DNA of 45,578 nt from Alphaproteobacteria bacterium (GTDB taxonomy: Bacteria > Pseudomonadota > Alphaproteobacteria > Micropepsales > Micropepsaceae). Positions 32,706 to 41,223 of the stretch are shown piece after piece. The notes beneath the pieces were generated by a model. It was not told the DNA's origin. It worked only from the letters and a program-made list of their open reading frames with translations, and made no database searches. A program made the translations under genes and the position numbers. The stretch spans positions 1 to 45,578 of the forward strand of contig JAEUMK010000015.1 in assembly GCA_016792565.1 (NCBI GenBank). Direction: 5' to 3'. Each line of letters opens with the position of its first letter. The stretch's first letter is position 1.

Positions 32706-33557
32706 TCAGGTCTGCGTCCAGAAATCGAACGGCGTGTTGGCGAAGCGGCGCGGCAGGTCGCGGCGGTTCGGATCGGCGCCGGTCTCGGCGGACATCTGCG
32801 CCTTGGTGCCGACATCGTTGGCGCGCGGCCCCTTGGGATCGTCCAGCATCGCCTGGATCGCCGCTTCGGCGGGCCGCCCGCTCTCGCCCTTGGCCGGCAC
32901 GGTGACCACCGAATCGTTCTTCGAGACGACTGCCGCCTTGTTCTGCCATTTCAGCATGAACTCGTAGCGCACCCGCCAGGCGAAGTGGCCGACATACTGG
33001 ATCGTCCCGCCCGGCGGCTTGGCGGCGAACACCGTCCAGAAGCGGCGGTCCATGATGACGTGGAAGAGATAGTTCTTCACGTAGGAGCAGACCTTGTTCT
33101 CCAGCCTGAGCGGCACGGCGAGCCCGGGATGGTCACCCGAGGCCGACTGGATGCGCCCGTTCGGCAGCACCGCCCCGGCCGGATCGCGATACCAGGGCTC
33201 GGGCGCGGTCTTGGAGCCGCCGTCGAGCAGGATGGTCTGCGTCATCGCCGGCTTGATGAAATAGTCGACGATGATCGCCCCCTCGCTGGGGATGCGCGAG
33301 GAGTAGAAAGCCTGGAACTTGGTCGCCTCGGCGATCTGCACGAAGCCGAAATCCCAGCTGTCGCGCTCCGCTGCCGGGATGGTGGACGGCGCGTTCGCCG
33401 TCCAGGTGATCGCGTCGGCGTCCCAGATCTTGCCGTTCCAGCCCTTGGTGAGATGGCCGAAGAAGCGGTTCTTGGAATCGTCCACGGCCGAGCCGGCGAC
33501 CGCGCCGGTGCTGACGATGGCGAACGAGACCTGCTTGGCGTCGAGCGTTCCGGCCAT
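32706..33557 (-). CDS. Protein of unknown function (283 aa), coupled to a PG-binding-like protein
   Basis: Starts MAGTLDAKQVSFAIVSTGAVAG with no clear signal peptide. It contains aromatic beta-type stretches (DSWDFGFVQIAEATKFQAFY, FAWRVRYEFMLKWQN) and one Cys. No family was recognised. Its ATG is 2 bases after the stop of the upstream gene (33560), so the two are surely co-expressed. The C-terminal 50 residues are polar and probably disordered. The profile could fit an effector, structural or cargo protein, but nothing in the sequence decides this. Confidence 0.6.
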   Translation of the reverse strand: MAGTLDAKQVSFAIVSTGAVAGSAVDDSKNRFFGHLTKGWNGKIWDADAITWTANAPSTIPAAERDSWDFGFVQIAEATKFQAFYSSRIPSEGAIIVDYFIKPAMTQTILLDGGSKTAPEPWYRDPAGAVLPNGRIQSASGDHPGLAVPLRLENKVCSYVKNYLFHVIMDRRFWTVFAAKPPGGTIQYVGHFAWRVRYEFMLKWQNKAAVVSKNDSVVTVPAKGESGRPAEAAIQAMLDDPKGPRANDVGTKAQMSAETGADPNRRDLPRRFANTPFDFWTQT

Positions 33558-33559
33558 GG

Positions 33560-33925
33560 TCAGGTGAACTGCGTATTGGCGGCGTCGCCGTTCGGCAGCG
33601 GGCCTTTCAGCTCGTAGAGCAACACCTCGGCGTCGAGCGCCGCGATCGTCATCTTGCCGACGATGTTGTCGGCCTTGGTCTGGTAGCTGTAGTTGATGAT
33701 GTGCCGCTTGCGCTTGAAGGCCAGCACCGCGGCGGTCGTCGAGGGGCCGTAGTGCTGGCGCTCCAGCTCCGCCGAAGCGACCGAGGCGCCGTCGACCAGG
33801 AACAGCGCGGTATGGATCTTCGCCACGTGCGGCCCGCTCGCGCCGGGCGTGACGTGGGCGGGATCGCTGACCAGGCAGGCTTCCAGCTTGGGATCGCCGC
33901 GAAAGAGCTTCGATCTGAGGGGCAT
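33560..33925 (-). CDS. Peptidoglycan-binding-domain-like protein (121 aa)
   Basis: Residues about 25-105 read GASGPHVAKIHTALFLVDG, YGPSTTAAVLAFKRKRHI and NIVGKMTIAALDAEV, the helix-repeat pattern of PG-binding domain 1 (G-x-V-x-x-L/I, TxxAVxxFQ, VGxxTxxAL). There is no signal peptide, so either it stays inside or leaves by another route. ATG at 33925 (MPLRSKLFRG) is chosen, since the upstream open frame overlaps xerD in antisense. It sits between xerD (58 bases upstream) and the coupled unknown gene. Confidence 0.65.
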   Translation of the reverse strand: MPLRSKLFRGDPKLEACLVSDPAHVTPGASGPHVAKIHTALFLVDGASVASAELERQHYGPSTTAAVLAFKRKRHIINYSYQTKADNIVGKMTIAALDAEVLLYELKGPLPNGDAANTQFT

Positions 33926-33983
33926 GTCGTCGCTGGTCCGATGGGAACCGGATGATGGCCCGGGCCGGGCGGGGTTTCCGCGA

Positions 33984-34961
33984 TCAGTCTCGCACTCGGG
34001 CGGGGCGGCGTCGCTGCGACAAAGGGTGCGCCTGCTCGACCGTCTCGCGCAGGCGCTCGTCCACGACATGGGTGTAGATCTGGGTCGTCGCGATGTCGGC
34101 ATGGCCGAGCATGGTCTGCAGGCTGCGCAGGTCGGCGCCGCGGCTCAGCAGGTGCGTCGCGAAGGCATGGCGCAGCGTGTGCGGCGAGAGGCGCGCGGGG
34201 TCGATCCCGGCCTGCAGCGCCGCGTCCTTCAGATCCAGCGCGAATTGCTGGCGCGTCAGGTGTCCCTGCCGGGCCGGCGAGGGGAACACGAAGCGCGACG
34301 GCAGCGGCCGCCCGTCGGGTCCGCGCGCCAGGGTCAGCGGGCGCACCGCCAGCCAGGCGTCGAGCGCGGCGCGCGCCTCGGCGCTCATCGGCACCATGCG
34401 CTCCTTCTCGCCCTTGCCGCGCACGAAGATCATGCGCCCGGCGGGGGGCGCGGCGCTGAGCGGCAGGGAGACCAGTTCGCTGACCCTGAGGCCCGAGCCG
34501 CAGGCCAGCTCCAGCAGCGCGCGGAAGCGCAGTCCCTTCGCCGTGAGGTCGCCCGCCGCGCCGGCGAGCAGTCTGGAGACGTCGTCCTCGGCGACGATCC
34601 GCGGCAGCGGCCGGGCGCGCTTGGGGGCGTCGAGCGTCGACGAGGGATCGTCGGCGCGCACCCCTTCGGCGAACAGGAACTTGCAGAACTGCTTGATCGC
34701 CGACAGCCGCCGCTGCGCCGTGGTGCGGGCGAGACCGGCCGCTTCCATCCCGGCCAGATAGGCGGTGAGGTCGCCCTCGCCCGCCCCGGCGAGCGTCCGC
34801 CCGCGCCGCTTGAGGAACAAGGCGAGGTCGAGGAGATCGCGGCGATAGGCGTCCAGCGTGTTGCGGGCCGCGCCGCGTTCGGCGCTGAGCATTTCCAGGA
34901 AGGCCTCAAGGTGATGCAGGCCGTCGAGGCCGGCCGGCGCGGGCTTGCGCGGCCGGCCCAT
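33984..34961 (-). CDS. xerD: Tyrosine recombinase XerD
   Basis: A 325-residue site-specific recombinase that, with XerC, resolves chromosome dimers at dif. The N-terminal SAM-like domain covers about 15-105 and the catalytic domain carries Arg in CGSGLRVSEL (about 158), HTLRHAFATHLL (about 265) and the nucleophile Tyr in TTQIYTHV (about 293). MGRPRKPAP at 34961 overlaps the previous stop (TGATG). The position next to aroK-aroB is the usual chromosomal place, so this is the housekeeping recombinase and not an integrase of a mobile element. Confidence 0.93.
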   Translation of the reverse strand: MGRPRKPAPAGLDGLHHLEAFLEMLSAERGAARNTLDAYRRDLLDLALFLKRRGRTLAGAGEGDLTAYLAGMEAAGLARTTAQRRLSAIKQFCKFLFAEGVRADDPSSTLDAPKRARPLPRIVAEDDVSRLLAGAAGDLTAKGLRFRALLELACGSGLRVSELVSLPLSAAPPAGRMIFVRGKGEKERMVPMSAEARAALDAWLAVRPLTLARGPDGRPLPSRFVFPSPARQGHLTRQQFALDLKDAALQAGIDPARLSPHTLRHAFATHLLSRGADLRSLQTMLGHADIATTQIYTHVVDERLRETVEQAHPLSQRRRPARVRD

Positions 34962-36925
34962 CAGCCGCCACCGGCCGCCTGGCGCCGCGCCAGCGCCGCC
35001 TCCAGCGCCAGTGCGCTCGCCTCGGCGGTGAGGCCGACCCGCGACAGGGCCGCCACCGCCTCGATGACCGAGGCGGGATGGGCGTCGGCCGGACCGCCGG
35101 CCCCCAGCACGATCAGCGCCCTGAGGATGGTCTCGCCCTTGCGGCCCGCCTGCGCCGCTTCGGCGAGTTCGGCGGTCTCCACCCCGCCCGCCGGGGCCCC
35201 GGCGATCAGCGGCGAGGACTGCAGCAGGCTCTGCGCCTCGGCGGGGATGGGGTAGCCCATCGCATCGAGCGCTCCGGCATAGACGATGACCCGCGCGGCG
35301 AGCGCCGTGTCCGCCGCGCTTGCCCGGGCAAGGCGGGCCAGCGGCTCGGCGGCCGCCGCCGCGCGCTCGGGCGAGGGCAGCGCCAGCGCCAGCCGCGCCG
35401 CCGTTTCGTCGCCCAGCGTGCCGCCCAGCGCCGGGCCGAGATTGAGCCAGTCGGCGACCCGGTCGCCCCGGCCGGTCGCCAGCAGGATGCGGGTCAGCAT
35501 GTCGGCATAGGGCGCGAGGTCGGCCGCCGGCGGGGTTTCCCAGGCGGCGCGGCCGAGCAGCGCGGCGTAGAGCGGCGCGAGGCCGCGCCGGCCGGCGAAG
35601 TCCATCGCGGCGCCGATCGCCCTGGCGCGCGGTTCGAGGCCCTCGGTGCGGATCGCCGCCTGCACGAGCAGCGCTCCGCCGCGCGCGTCGTCGCTCGCCG
35701 CCGCCTTGAAGGCGGCGCTCTTGAACTTTACCGCCTGGAAGAGATCGAGCAGCGCGGCGCTGTCATAGGCGCCGCGCGCCGCCGCCGCCTCGCCCGCCGC
35801 GAGGCGCAGATCCGTCGGCTGGCCCGCGTCGGCGGCGAGCGCGGCGGCGACGCCGGGCGACGCGCCGTCGAGCGCGGCGAGGCCGAGCGCCGCCTTGGCC
35901 CGGATCGCCAGCGCCAGCGTCACCGGCGTCAGTCCCTTCAGCGCCGCCGCCTCCAGCGGCGCGCCCTCGGCGAGATGGGCGACGAGCGCGAAGAAGGCCG
36001 CATCGTCGAGGCCCTTCACCCGCGCCAGGTCGGCGCTCAGCGCCGCCGCGGCGCCATCGCCTGCCGCGATCTGGCAGAGCGCGCGCATCTGCAGCGCCGC
36101 GCTGTCGCTGGCCTCGATGCCGTCGGCCGCGCCGCAGGCTTCGACCTCGCGGCCGGCCAGCAGCAGGGCGGCGCCGAGCGCCTGCCTGTCGCCGACCGCC
36201 TCGCTGCCCGAGGCCTCCAGCAGGGCGATCAGGTCGGCGGTCAGGCCGGCCTCGGCCAGCCGGGCGGCACGGATGTCGAGCAGGGTCGGCCCGCCGCTAT
36301 TGGCGTCGGAGGGCTTGGCCCCGGTCAGCAGCACGCGGCGGGCCAGCCCGTTCATGGCCGGCGAGAGCGTGGCGACCGGCATGTCCTCGAGCAGTTCGGC
36401 GATGGTGGGATAGTCGGAGCCTTCGAAGAGATCGCCGCCGAGGCCGCCGGCGGCCTCGTCCAGCGTGCCCTTGTCCGAGGCGTCGACCTCGCCCAGTTCC
36501 TCGACCGTCACGGCCGAGGGCTGCATCTCGGCGCCCGGCTGCATCTCCAGCTGGCGGCGCGACAGCGTCTCGGGCAGCTGGCCGATCGGCAGCGTGTTGG
36601 GCGTGTCCTCGCTGGAGGTGTCGAGGATGCCCGGCTGGGCCGGCGCCAGGGCGCCGTCGGAGGGATTGGCGAACTCGCCCTCCTGTCCGGCGGGCGGCGC
36701 GGCCGAGGGCAGCACGTCCTCTTCCTCGCCGGGCGCGGCGGGATTGCCGATCGTCCCCGAGGGGGGCAACGGCACGGCGACCGAACCCTCGCGATTGGGC
36801 GGCTTGCGCTCCGGGACGTCCTGCGAGGGATCGCGGGGGATGCCGCTGCCGTCCTGCGCGGCGGCGAGACCGGCGAAGGCCAGCGCGGCGAGAAGCGCGG
36901 CGAGGCTATTTCGGGAGCTTGTCAT
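34961..36925 (-). CDS. Large secreted Ala-rich helical-repeat protein (654 aa), unknown
   Basis: A signal peptide (MTSSRNSLAALLAALAFAGLAAAQDG) leads a Pro/Glu-rich low-complexity part (about 25-160), then some 480 residues of Ala-rich helices. These are suggestive of an alpha-solenoid or TPR-like fold, though no canonical TPR was confirmed. Likely periplasmic. ATG at 36925 lies 20 bases inside the end of the 47-residue membrane protein gene, and its stop overlaps xerD, so all three are coupled. The family's role is unknown to me. Confidence 0.7.
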   Translation of the reverse strand: MTSSRNSLAALLAALAFAGLAAAQDGSGIPRDPSQDVPERKPPNREGSVAVPLPPSGTIGNPAAPGEEEDVLPSAAPPAGQEGEFANPSDGALAPAQPGILDTSSEDTPNTLPIGQLPETLSRRQLEMQPGAEMQPSAVTVEELGEVDASDKGTLDEAAGGLGGDLFEGSDYPTIAELLEDMPVATLSPAMNGLARRVLLTGAKPSDANSGGPTLLDIRAARLAEAGLTADLIALLEASGSEAVGDRQALGAALLLAGREVEACGAADGIEASDSAALQMRALCQIAAGDGAAAALSADLARVKGLDDAAFFALVAHLAEGAPLEAAALKGLTPVTLALAIRAKAALGLAALDGASPGVAAALAADAGQPTDLRLAAGEAAAARGAYDSAALLDLFQAVKFKSAAFKAAASDDARGGALLVQAAIRTEGLEPRARAIGAAMDFAGRRGLAPLYAALLGRAAWETPPAADLAPYADMLTRILLATGRGDRVADWLNLGPALGGTLGDETAARLALALPSPERAAAAAEPLARLARASAADTALAARVIVYAGALDAMGYPIPAEAQSLLQSSPLIAGAPAGGVETAELAEAAQAGRKGETILRALIVLGAGGPADAHPASVIEAVAALSRVGLTAEASALALEAALARRQAAGGG

Positions 36926-37049
36926 CCGGGATCGTCTGCTCCACCTGGCGCTGCGGCGGCTCGGACGAATTGGCGAGGTAAACCAGCCCCGCGAACCCGG
37001 CAATCACCAGACCAAGCAGCAATACTGAGAAAACGGCGCTGCGCGACAT
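36906..37049 (-). CDS. Small single-pass membrane protein (47 aa)
   Basis: MSRSAVFSVLLLGLVIAGFA begins one membrane helix of about 20 residues, followed by a short polar tail (SSEPPQRQVEQTIPDDKLPK) presumably outside. It overlaps the start of the 654-residue secreted protein by 20 bases, so both are likely made together. It is divergent from aroK across 139 bp. It is shorter than most annotation cut-offs and easily missed; the coding call rests on the clean membrane segment and the coupling. Confidence 0.6.
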   Translation of the reverse strand: MSRSAVFSVLLLGLVIAGFAGLVYLANSSEPPQRQVEQTIPDDKLPK

Positions 37050-37188
37050 GGGTTCGGCCCTGGTTGCGATTCGGTTGCTTCGCACGGATTGGCCCTTCGT
37101 CCCGCAGGGGTCAACCCTGACGTGGAAACATTGACGGTCGATTGAGGCGGCTTTGCGTTCGGGAGAGGGTGCGCTAGGGACGGGTGAA

Positions 37189-37758
37189 ATGGAACAAGAG
37201 CCCCACGCCGCGCCGGCCCTTGGCGACCGCACCATCGTGCTGGTCGGGCTGATGGGCGTCGGCAAGACGACGGTCGGGCGGCGTCTCGCCCATCTCCTGC
37301 ACCTGCCCTTCGTCGATGCCGACCACGCGATCGAGGAGGCGGCGGGGTGTTCGGTCTCCGAAATCTTCGCGCGTTTCGGCGAACCGGCCTTCCGCGACGG
37401 CGAACGCAAGGTGATCGCCCGGCTGCTGGACGGCCCCCGCCATGTGCTGGCGACCGGCGGCGGGGCCTATATGGACCTGCGCACCCGCGCCGCGATCAAG
37501 GCGCGCGGCATCTCGGTCTGGCTGCGCGCCGATCTCGACCTCCTGATGGACCGGGTCGGGCGCAAGGGCCACCGCCCGCTGCTCCAGACCGGCGACCCGC
37601 GCGCCACGATGGAGCGGCTGATCGCCGAGCGCTATCCGGTCTATGCCGAGGCCGACATCGTGGTCGACAGCCGCGACGGCCCGCACGACCGCGTGGTGCG
37701 GGCGATCATTCACGCGCTGGAGGAATACGGCGCACTGCCCAGGGAGCGCCTGCCGTGA
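37189..37758 (+). CDS. aroK: Shikimate kinase
   Basis: A 189-residue kinase phosphorylating shikimate at the 3-position in aromatic amino acid synthesis. The P-loop is GLMGVGKTT (20-28), with DADHAIEEAAG, FRDGERKVI and ATGGGAYM for shikimate binding, and a lid region GHRPLL. ATG at 37189 is preferred over a longer frame from 37153. It overlaps aroB (GTGA), the standard aroKB arrangement. Confidence 0.96.
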   Translation: MEQEPHAAPALGDRTIVLVGLMGVGKTTVGRRLAHLLHLPFVDADHAIEEAAGCSVSEIFARFGEPAFRDGERKVIARLLDGPRHVLATGGGAYMDLRTRAAIKARGISVWLRADLDLLMDRVGRKGHRPLLQTGDPRATMERLIAERYPVYAEADIVVDSRDGPHDRVVRAIIHALEEYGALPRERLP

Positions 37759-38864
37759 CCGACATCGCCGCCATTCCGGTCAGCCTCGGCGCACGCTCCT
37801 ACGAGGTGCTGGTCGGCCCCGGCCTCGTCGGCGAGGCGGGGGCGCGCATCGCCCCGCTGCTGAAGCGGGCCCGCGTCGCCATCGTCACCGACGCGACGGT
37901 CGCGGCGCTGCATCTTCAGGCGCTCGGCGGCGCGCTCGCCGCCGCCGGCATCGCTCACGAGGCGATCGTCCTTCCCCCCGGCGAGCAGACCAAGAGCTTC
38001 GCCGAGCTGGAGCATGTCTGCCGGGCGCTGCTCGCCGCCCGGCTGGAGCGCGGCGATCTGGTGATCGCGCTCGGCGGCGGCGTCATCGGCGATCTCGTCG
38101 GCCTGGCCGCCGGCCTGGTGCGGCGCGGCATGGGCTTCGTGCAGATCCCCACCACCCTCCTCGCCCAGGTCGACAGCAGCGTCGGCGGCAAGACCGCGAT
38201 CAACGTGCCCGAGGGCAAGAACCTCGTCGGCCTCTTCCACCAGCCGCGCCTGGTGCTCGCCGACACCGCAATCCTCGCGACGCTGCCTCTGCGCGAGCTG
38301 AAGGCCGGCTATGCGGAGATCGTCAAATACGGCCTCATCGGCGACGCCGCCTTGTTCGACTGGCTCGACGGCGACGGCGCGCGCCTGCTCTCCGGCGACG
38401 GCGCCGCCCTCGCCCGCGCGGTGGCGGCGAGCGTCCGCGCCAAGGCGGGCGTCGTGGCGCGCGACGAGACCGAGACCGGCGAGCGGGCGCTGCTCAATCT
38501 CGGCCACACCTTCGGCCATGCGCTCGAAGCCGCGACCGGCTTCTCGCAGCGGCTGCTGCACGGCGAGGGCGTCGCCATCGGCATGAAGCTCGCCTTCGAC
38601 CTCTCGGCGGCGCTCGGGCTCTGCGACGGCCAGACGCCGCACCGCGTCGCCGGCCATCTCGCCCGCATGGGCCTGCCCTGGCGCCTCGCCGACATCCCCG
38701 GCCCGCGCCCGGCGACGGACGAACTCCTGCACCACATGGCGCAGGACAAGAAGGTCGAGGCCGGCAAGCTGACCTTCATCCTCGCCCGCGCCATCGGCGA
38801 GGCCTTCGTCGCCAGGGATGTCGATGCCGGGGCGGTGCGCCGCGTGCTAGACGTGACGGCCTGA
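37755..38864 (+). CDS. aroB: 3-dehydroquinate synthase
   Basis: A 369-residue NAD- and metal-dependent enzyme of the shikimate pathway. Motifs are LPPGEQTKSF, GGGVIGDLVGLAAG, QIPTTLLAQVDSSVGGKTAIN, the zinc ligands in KYGLIGDAALF (Glu nearby), GHTFGHALE and HGEGVAIGM. The GTG start at 37755 overlaps the aroK stop. Length is normal. Confidence 0.96.
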   Translation: MTDIAAIPVSLGARSYEVLVGPGLVGEAGARIAPLLKRARVAIVTDATVAALHLQALGGALAAAGIAHEAIVLPPGEQTKSFAELEHVCRALLAARLERGDLVIALGGGVIGDLVGLAAGLVRRGMGFVQIPTTLLAQVDSSVGGKTAINVPEGKNLVGLFHQPRLVLADTAILATLPLRELKAGYAEIVKYGLIGDAALFDWLDGDGARLLSGDGAALARAVAASVRAKAGVVARDETETGERALLNLGHTFGHALEAATGFSQRLLHGEGVAIGMKLAFDLSAALGLCDGQTPHRVAGHLARMGLPWRLADIPGPRPATDELLHHMAQDKKVEAGKLTFILARAIGEAFVARDVDAGAVRRVLDVTA

Positions 38865-38884
38865 TCCTCGGCAAGGGCTGCGCC

Positions 38885-39313
38885 ATGCTTCTCGGACCTC
38901 TAGCGCTGATCGCCGCCGCAATGTTCGCGGGTGCGGCGTTCTACATCAATTTCGCCGAACATCCCGCGCGGATGAAGCTGCCTGCGGCTGCGGCGCTGAT
39001 GCAGTGGAAGCCCGCCTACAAGCGCGGCTTCATCATGCAGTCCTCTCTGGCGATCGCAGGATTCGTTCTGGGCATGGCGGCATGGTGGCAGACGGGCGAT
39101 TGGCGTTGGGTCGCGGGGGCCGTTGCGATGATCGCCAGTTGGCCCTTTACGCTCGCCGTCATCATGCCGGTCAATCATGTCCTGGGTGCAACCGAGCCTT
39201 CTGCCGCCAACGACGAGACCCTCGGGCTCATGGCCCGATGGAACGCGCTGCACGCCGTCCGCACGGCGCTGGGAATGACCGCCGCCGCAATCTTCCTCTG
39301 GGCGCTTGCCTGA
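38885..39313 (+). CDS. DUF1772-like membrane protein (142 aa)
   Basis: About four membrane segments: MLLGPLALIAAAMFAGAAFY, then SSLAIAGFVLGMAAWW, VAMIASWPFTLAVIM and TALGMTAAAIFLWAL. The pattern INFAEHPARM and MPVNHVL followed by WNALHAVRT is that of DUF1772 (anthrone oxygenase-like) proteins. Function in bacteria is unclear. ATG at 38885 with AAGGG nearby. It lies 20 bases after aroB, and the following SDR has its own ribosome site. Confidence 0.85.
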   Translation: MLLGPLALIAAAMFAGAAFYINFAEHPARMKLPAAAALMQWKPAYKRGFIMQSSLAIAGFVLGMAAWWQTGDWRWVAGAVAMIASWPFTLAVIMPVNHVLGATEPSAANDETLGLMARWNALHAVRTALGMTAAAIFLWALA

Positions 39314-39346
39314 ACGCCGCCCGCCTCAACAGCCGGAGAAACGCCC

Positions 39347-40114
39347 ATGCCGCTCGACCTCTTCTCGCTCAAGGGCCGCGTCGCCCTCGTCACCGGCGGC
39401 AGCCGCGGCATCGGCAAGATGATCGCCGCCGGTTTCCTGAAGGCCGGCGCCAGGGTCTACATCTCCTCGCGCAAGCAGGCGGCCTGCGACGCCACCGCCG
39501 CCGAACTCTCCGCCCTCGGCGAGATCGTCTCGCTGCCGATGGACGTCTCGACCGTCGCCGGGGCCAAGGCCCTCGCCGCCGCCATCGCCGCCCGCGAGAG
39601 CAAACTCGACATCCTCGTCAACAATGCCGGCGCCGCCTGGCTGGAGCCGATCGACGTCTTCCCCGAGAAGGGCTGGGACAAGGTCATGGACCTCAACCTC
39701 AAATCACCCTTCTTCCTCACCCAGGCGCTGCTGCCCTTGCTACGCGCGGCGGCGAGCGGCCATGTCGCCAAGGTCATCAACATCGCCTCGATCGACGGCA
39801 TCTCGGTCAATCCGCAGGAGACCTATTCCTACGCCGCCAGCAAGGCCGGCCTCATCCAGCTCACCCGCCGCATGGCGGTGCAGCTGGCGCCCGAGCAGAT
39901 CGCGGTCAGCGCCATCGCCCCGGGGGCCTTCGCCTCGGAGATGAACACCGTCGCCCGCGACCAGGCCGAAGAGACGGCGAAGCGCATCCCGCTGCGCCGT
40001 ATCGGCACCGACGAGGACATGGCGGGCGCGGCGATCTATCTCGCCAGCCGGGCGGGCGACTATGTCGTCGGCTCGACCCTGATCGTCGACGGCGGCGTCA
40101 CCCACGCCCGCTGA
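39347..40114 (+). CDS. SDR family oxidoreductase (255 aa)
   Basis: Classical short-chain dehydrogenase: TGGSRGIG cofactor motif (16-23), NNAG, catalytic Ser in NIASIDG and YSYAASK, and the closing VDGGVTHAR. Length is the family norm. It resembles RhlG- or gluconate-5-dehydrogenase-type enzymes, but the substrate cannot be read. ATG at 39347 has CGGAG upstream. It is convergent with the bolA gene across a 3-base gap. Confidence 0.9.
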   Translation: MPLDLFSLKGRVALVTGGSRGIGKMIAAGFLKAGARVYISSRKQAACDATAAELSALGEIVSLPMDVSTVAGAKALAAAIAARESKLDILVNNAGAAWLEPIDVFPEKGWDKVMDLNLKSPFFLTQALLPLLRAAASGHVAKVINIASIDGISVNPQETYSYAASKAGLIQLTRRMAVQLAPEQIAVSAIAPGAFASEMNTVARDQAEETAKRIPLRRIGTDEDMAGAAIYLASRAGDYVVGSTLIVDGGVTHAR

Positions 40115-40117
40115 GGG

Positions 40118-40420
40118 CTATTCGCCCGGCGCCTTCGCCCGGATGGCCAGCGCATGGACCGGCCCCGCCAGCTCGTCCTTCAGCACCTCGTGCACCAGGC
40201 GCTGGCGGGCGAGGCGGCTCATTCCGGCGAAGGCGGCCGAGACGATGCTCACGTTAAAGTGGGACTGGCCGCTCGCCTCCAGCGGCCCCCGCTCCTGGGT
40301 CTTCAGATGGTGGGTCAGATGGGCGTGGCCGGCATGGCGGGCGCTGTCGTTCTCCACGGCCAGCGCCAGCGGCGCGAGGGCGGCGGTCAGCTTGGCGCGG
40401 ATCGTGTCTTCGACGGTCAT
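40118..40420 (-). CDS. bolA: BolA family protein
   Basis: A 100-residue BolA-like protein with RHAGHAHL, the core HFNVSIVSAAFAGMSRLARQRLVHEVL and the final ALAIRAKAPGE. The invariant histidine of the family is in HEVL/HALAI. BolA proteins work with monothiol glutaredoxins in iron-sulfur handling and can act as regulators. ATG at 40420 is taken because homology begins MTVEDTIRAKL. It is divergent from the J-domain gene across 88 bp, an arrangement common in rhizobia. Confidence 0.92.
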   Translation of the reverse strand: MTVEDTIRAKLTAALAPLALAVENDSARHAGHAHLTHHLKTQERGPLEASGQSHFNVSIVSAAFAGMSRLARQRLVHEVLKDELAGPVHALAIRAKAPGE

Positions 40421-40469
40421 GGCCCCGCACCGAAGCCGCTTCGCGCGCGAAGTCAAGCGCAACCGTTTC

Positions 40470-40498
40470 TTGTCTTGTTAAGGCGCGCTTCCCATAAT
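40470..40498 (+). promoter_or_regulatory. Candidate housekeeping promoter for the J-domain gene
   Basis: TTGTCT (40470-40475), 17 bases, CATAAT (40493-40498). The start site would fall at about 40505, only a few bases before the ATG at 40509, leaving almost no leader. Confidence 0.4.
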
Positions 40499-40508
40499 TC
40501 CCCATGAG

Positions 40509-41135
40509 ATGTCCGACACACGCGACGCCCCTCGAATGACGATCGACTTCCGCATCGGCAAGGACCGCGGACCCGCGCGGCCGAAGGTGCAGATGTGCGA
40601 GCGGCCGGGCTGCGCCAGGCCCGGCACCCACCAGGCGCCCAAGAGCAAGGACAACACCCGCGAGCGGGTCTGGCTCTGCCTCGACCATGTCCGGGCGCTC
40701 AACGAGAACTGGAACTATTTCGAGGGCATGTCCGAGACCGAGGTCCAGCAGTTCCAGCGCGACGCGCAGACCGGCCACCGCCCCACCTGGAAGCTGAAGG
40801 ACCGCTTCTCCGCCCCCTGGCAGATGCGCGCCGAGAAGGCCCGCTTCGCCGGCCGCACCCAGGACACCTACCAGGTCTTCGAGGACGGCCAGGCCGCCAC
40901 CACGCGCAACGACATGAAGGGCGCCCGCGTCAAGATCGTCGGCAAGCTCCAGATGGAGGCCCTCACCACCATGGGGCTTACCGTCGAGGCATCCTTGAAC
41001 GACGTGAAGCGGACCTATAAGGAATTGGTGAAACGCTACCATCCCGACGTCAATGGCGGGGACCGGTCGGCCGAGGAACGGCTTGCGCAGGTGATCCGCG
41101 CATACGGCGTGCTGAAGAAGTCGAACTTCAGCTAG
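40509..41135 (+). CDS. J-domain protein with N-terminal Cys/His cluster (208 aa)
   Basis: The C-terminal J-domain covers about 155-208, with HPD in [14 protein letters not shown], and should stimulate a DnaK-type partner. The N-terminal part has Cys30, Cys35, Cys57 and His60, a possible zinc site, followed by a conserved aromatic segment NWNYFEGM. The J-domain being last distinguishes it from DnaJ. ATG at 40509 lacks a clear ribosome site; a second ATG lies at 40536. The position before cobS-cobT is conserved in alphaproteobacteria. Confidence 0.9.
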   Translation: MSDTRDAPRMTIDFRIGKDRGPARPKVQMCERPGCARPGTHQAPKSKDNTRERVWLCLDHVRALNENWNYFEGMSETEVQQFQRDAQTGHRPTWKLKDRFSAPWQMRAEKARFAGRTQDTYQVFEDGQAATTRNDMKGARVKIVGKLQMEALTTMGLTVEASLNDVKRTYKELVKRYHPDVNGGDRSAEERLAQVIRAYGVLKKSNFS

Positions 41136-41223
41136 GCCGCCGTCCCCAGGGCCGCCGCCCCCGGCGCGGCCGCCGGCACAGACGCACCGCCATTCCGCCA
41201 ACGAAACGCCGCAGGACACACAC

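Noticed and set aside
33984-34961. Integrase marking a genomic island
   Set aside because: The recombinase has XerD features and sits in its conserved place near aroK-aroB; no attachment site, tRNA or phage gene is nearby.
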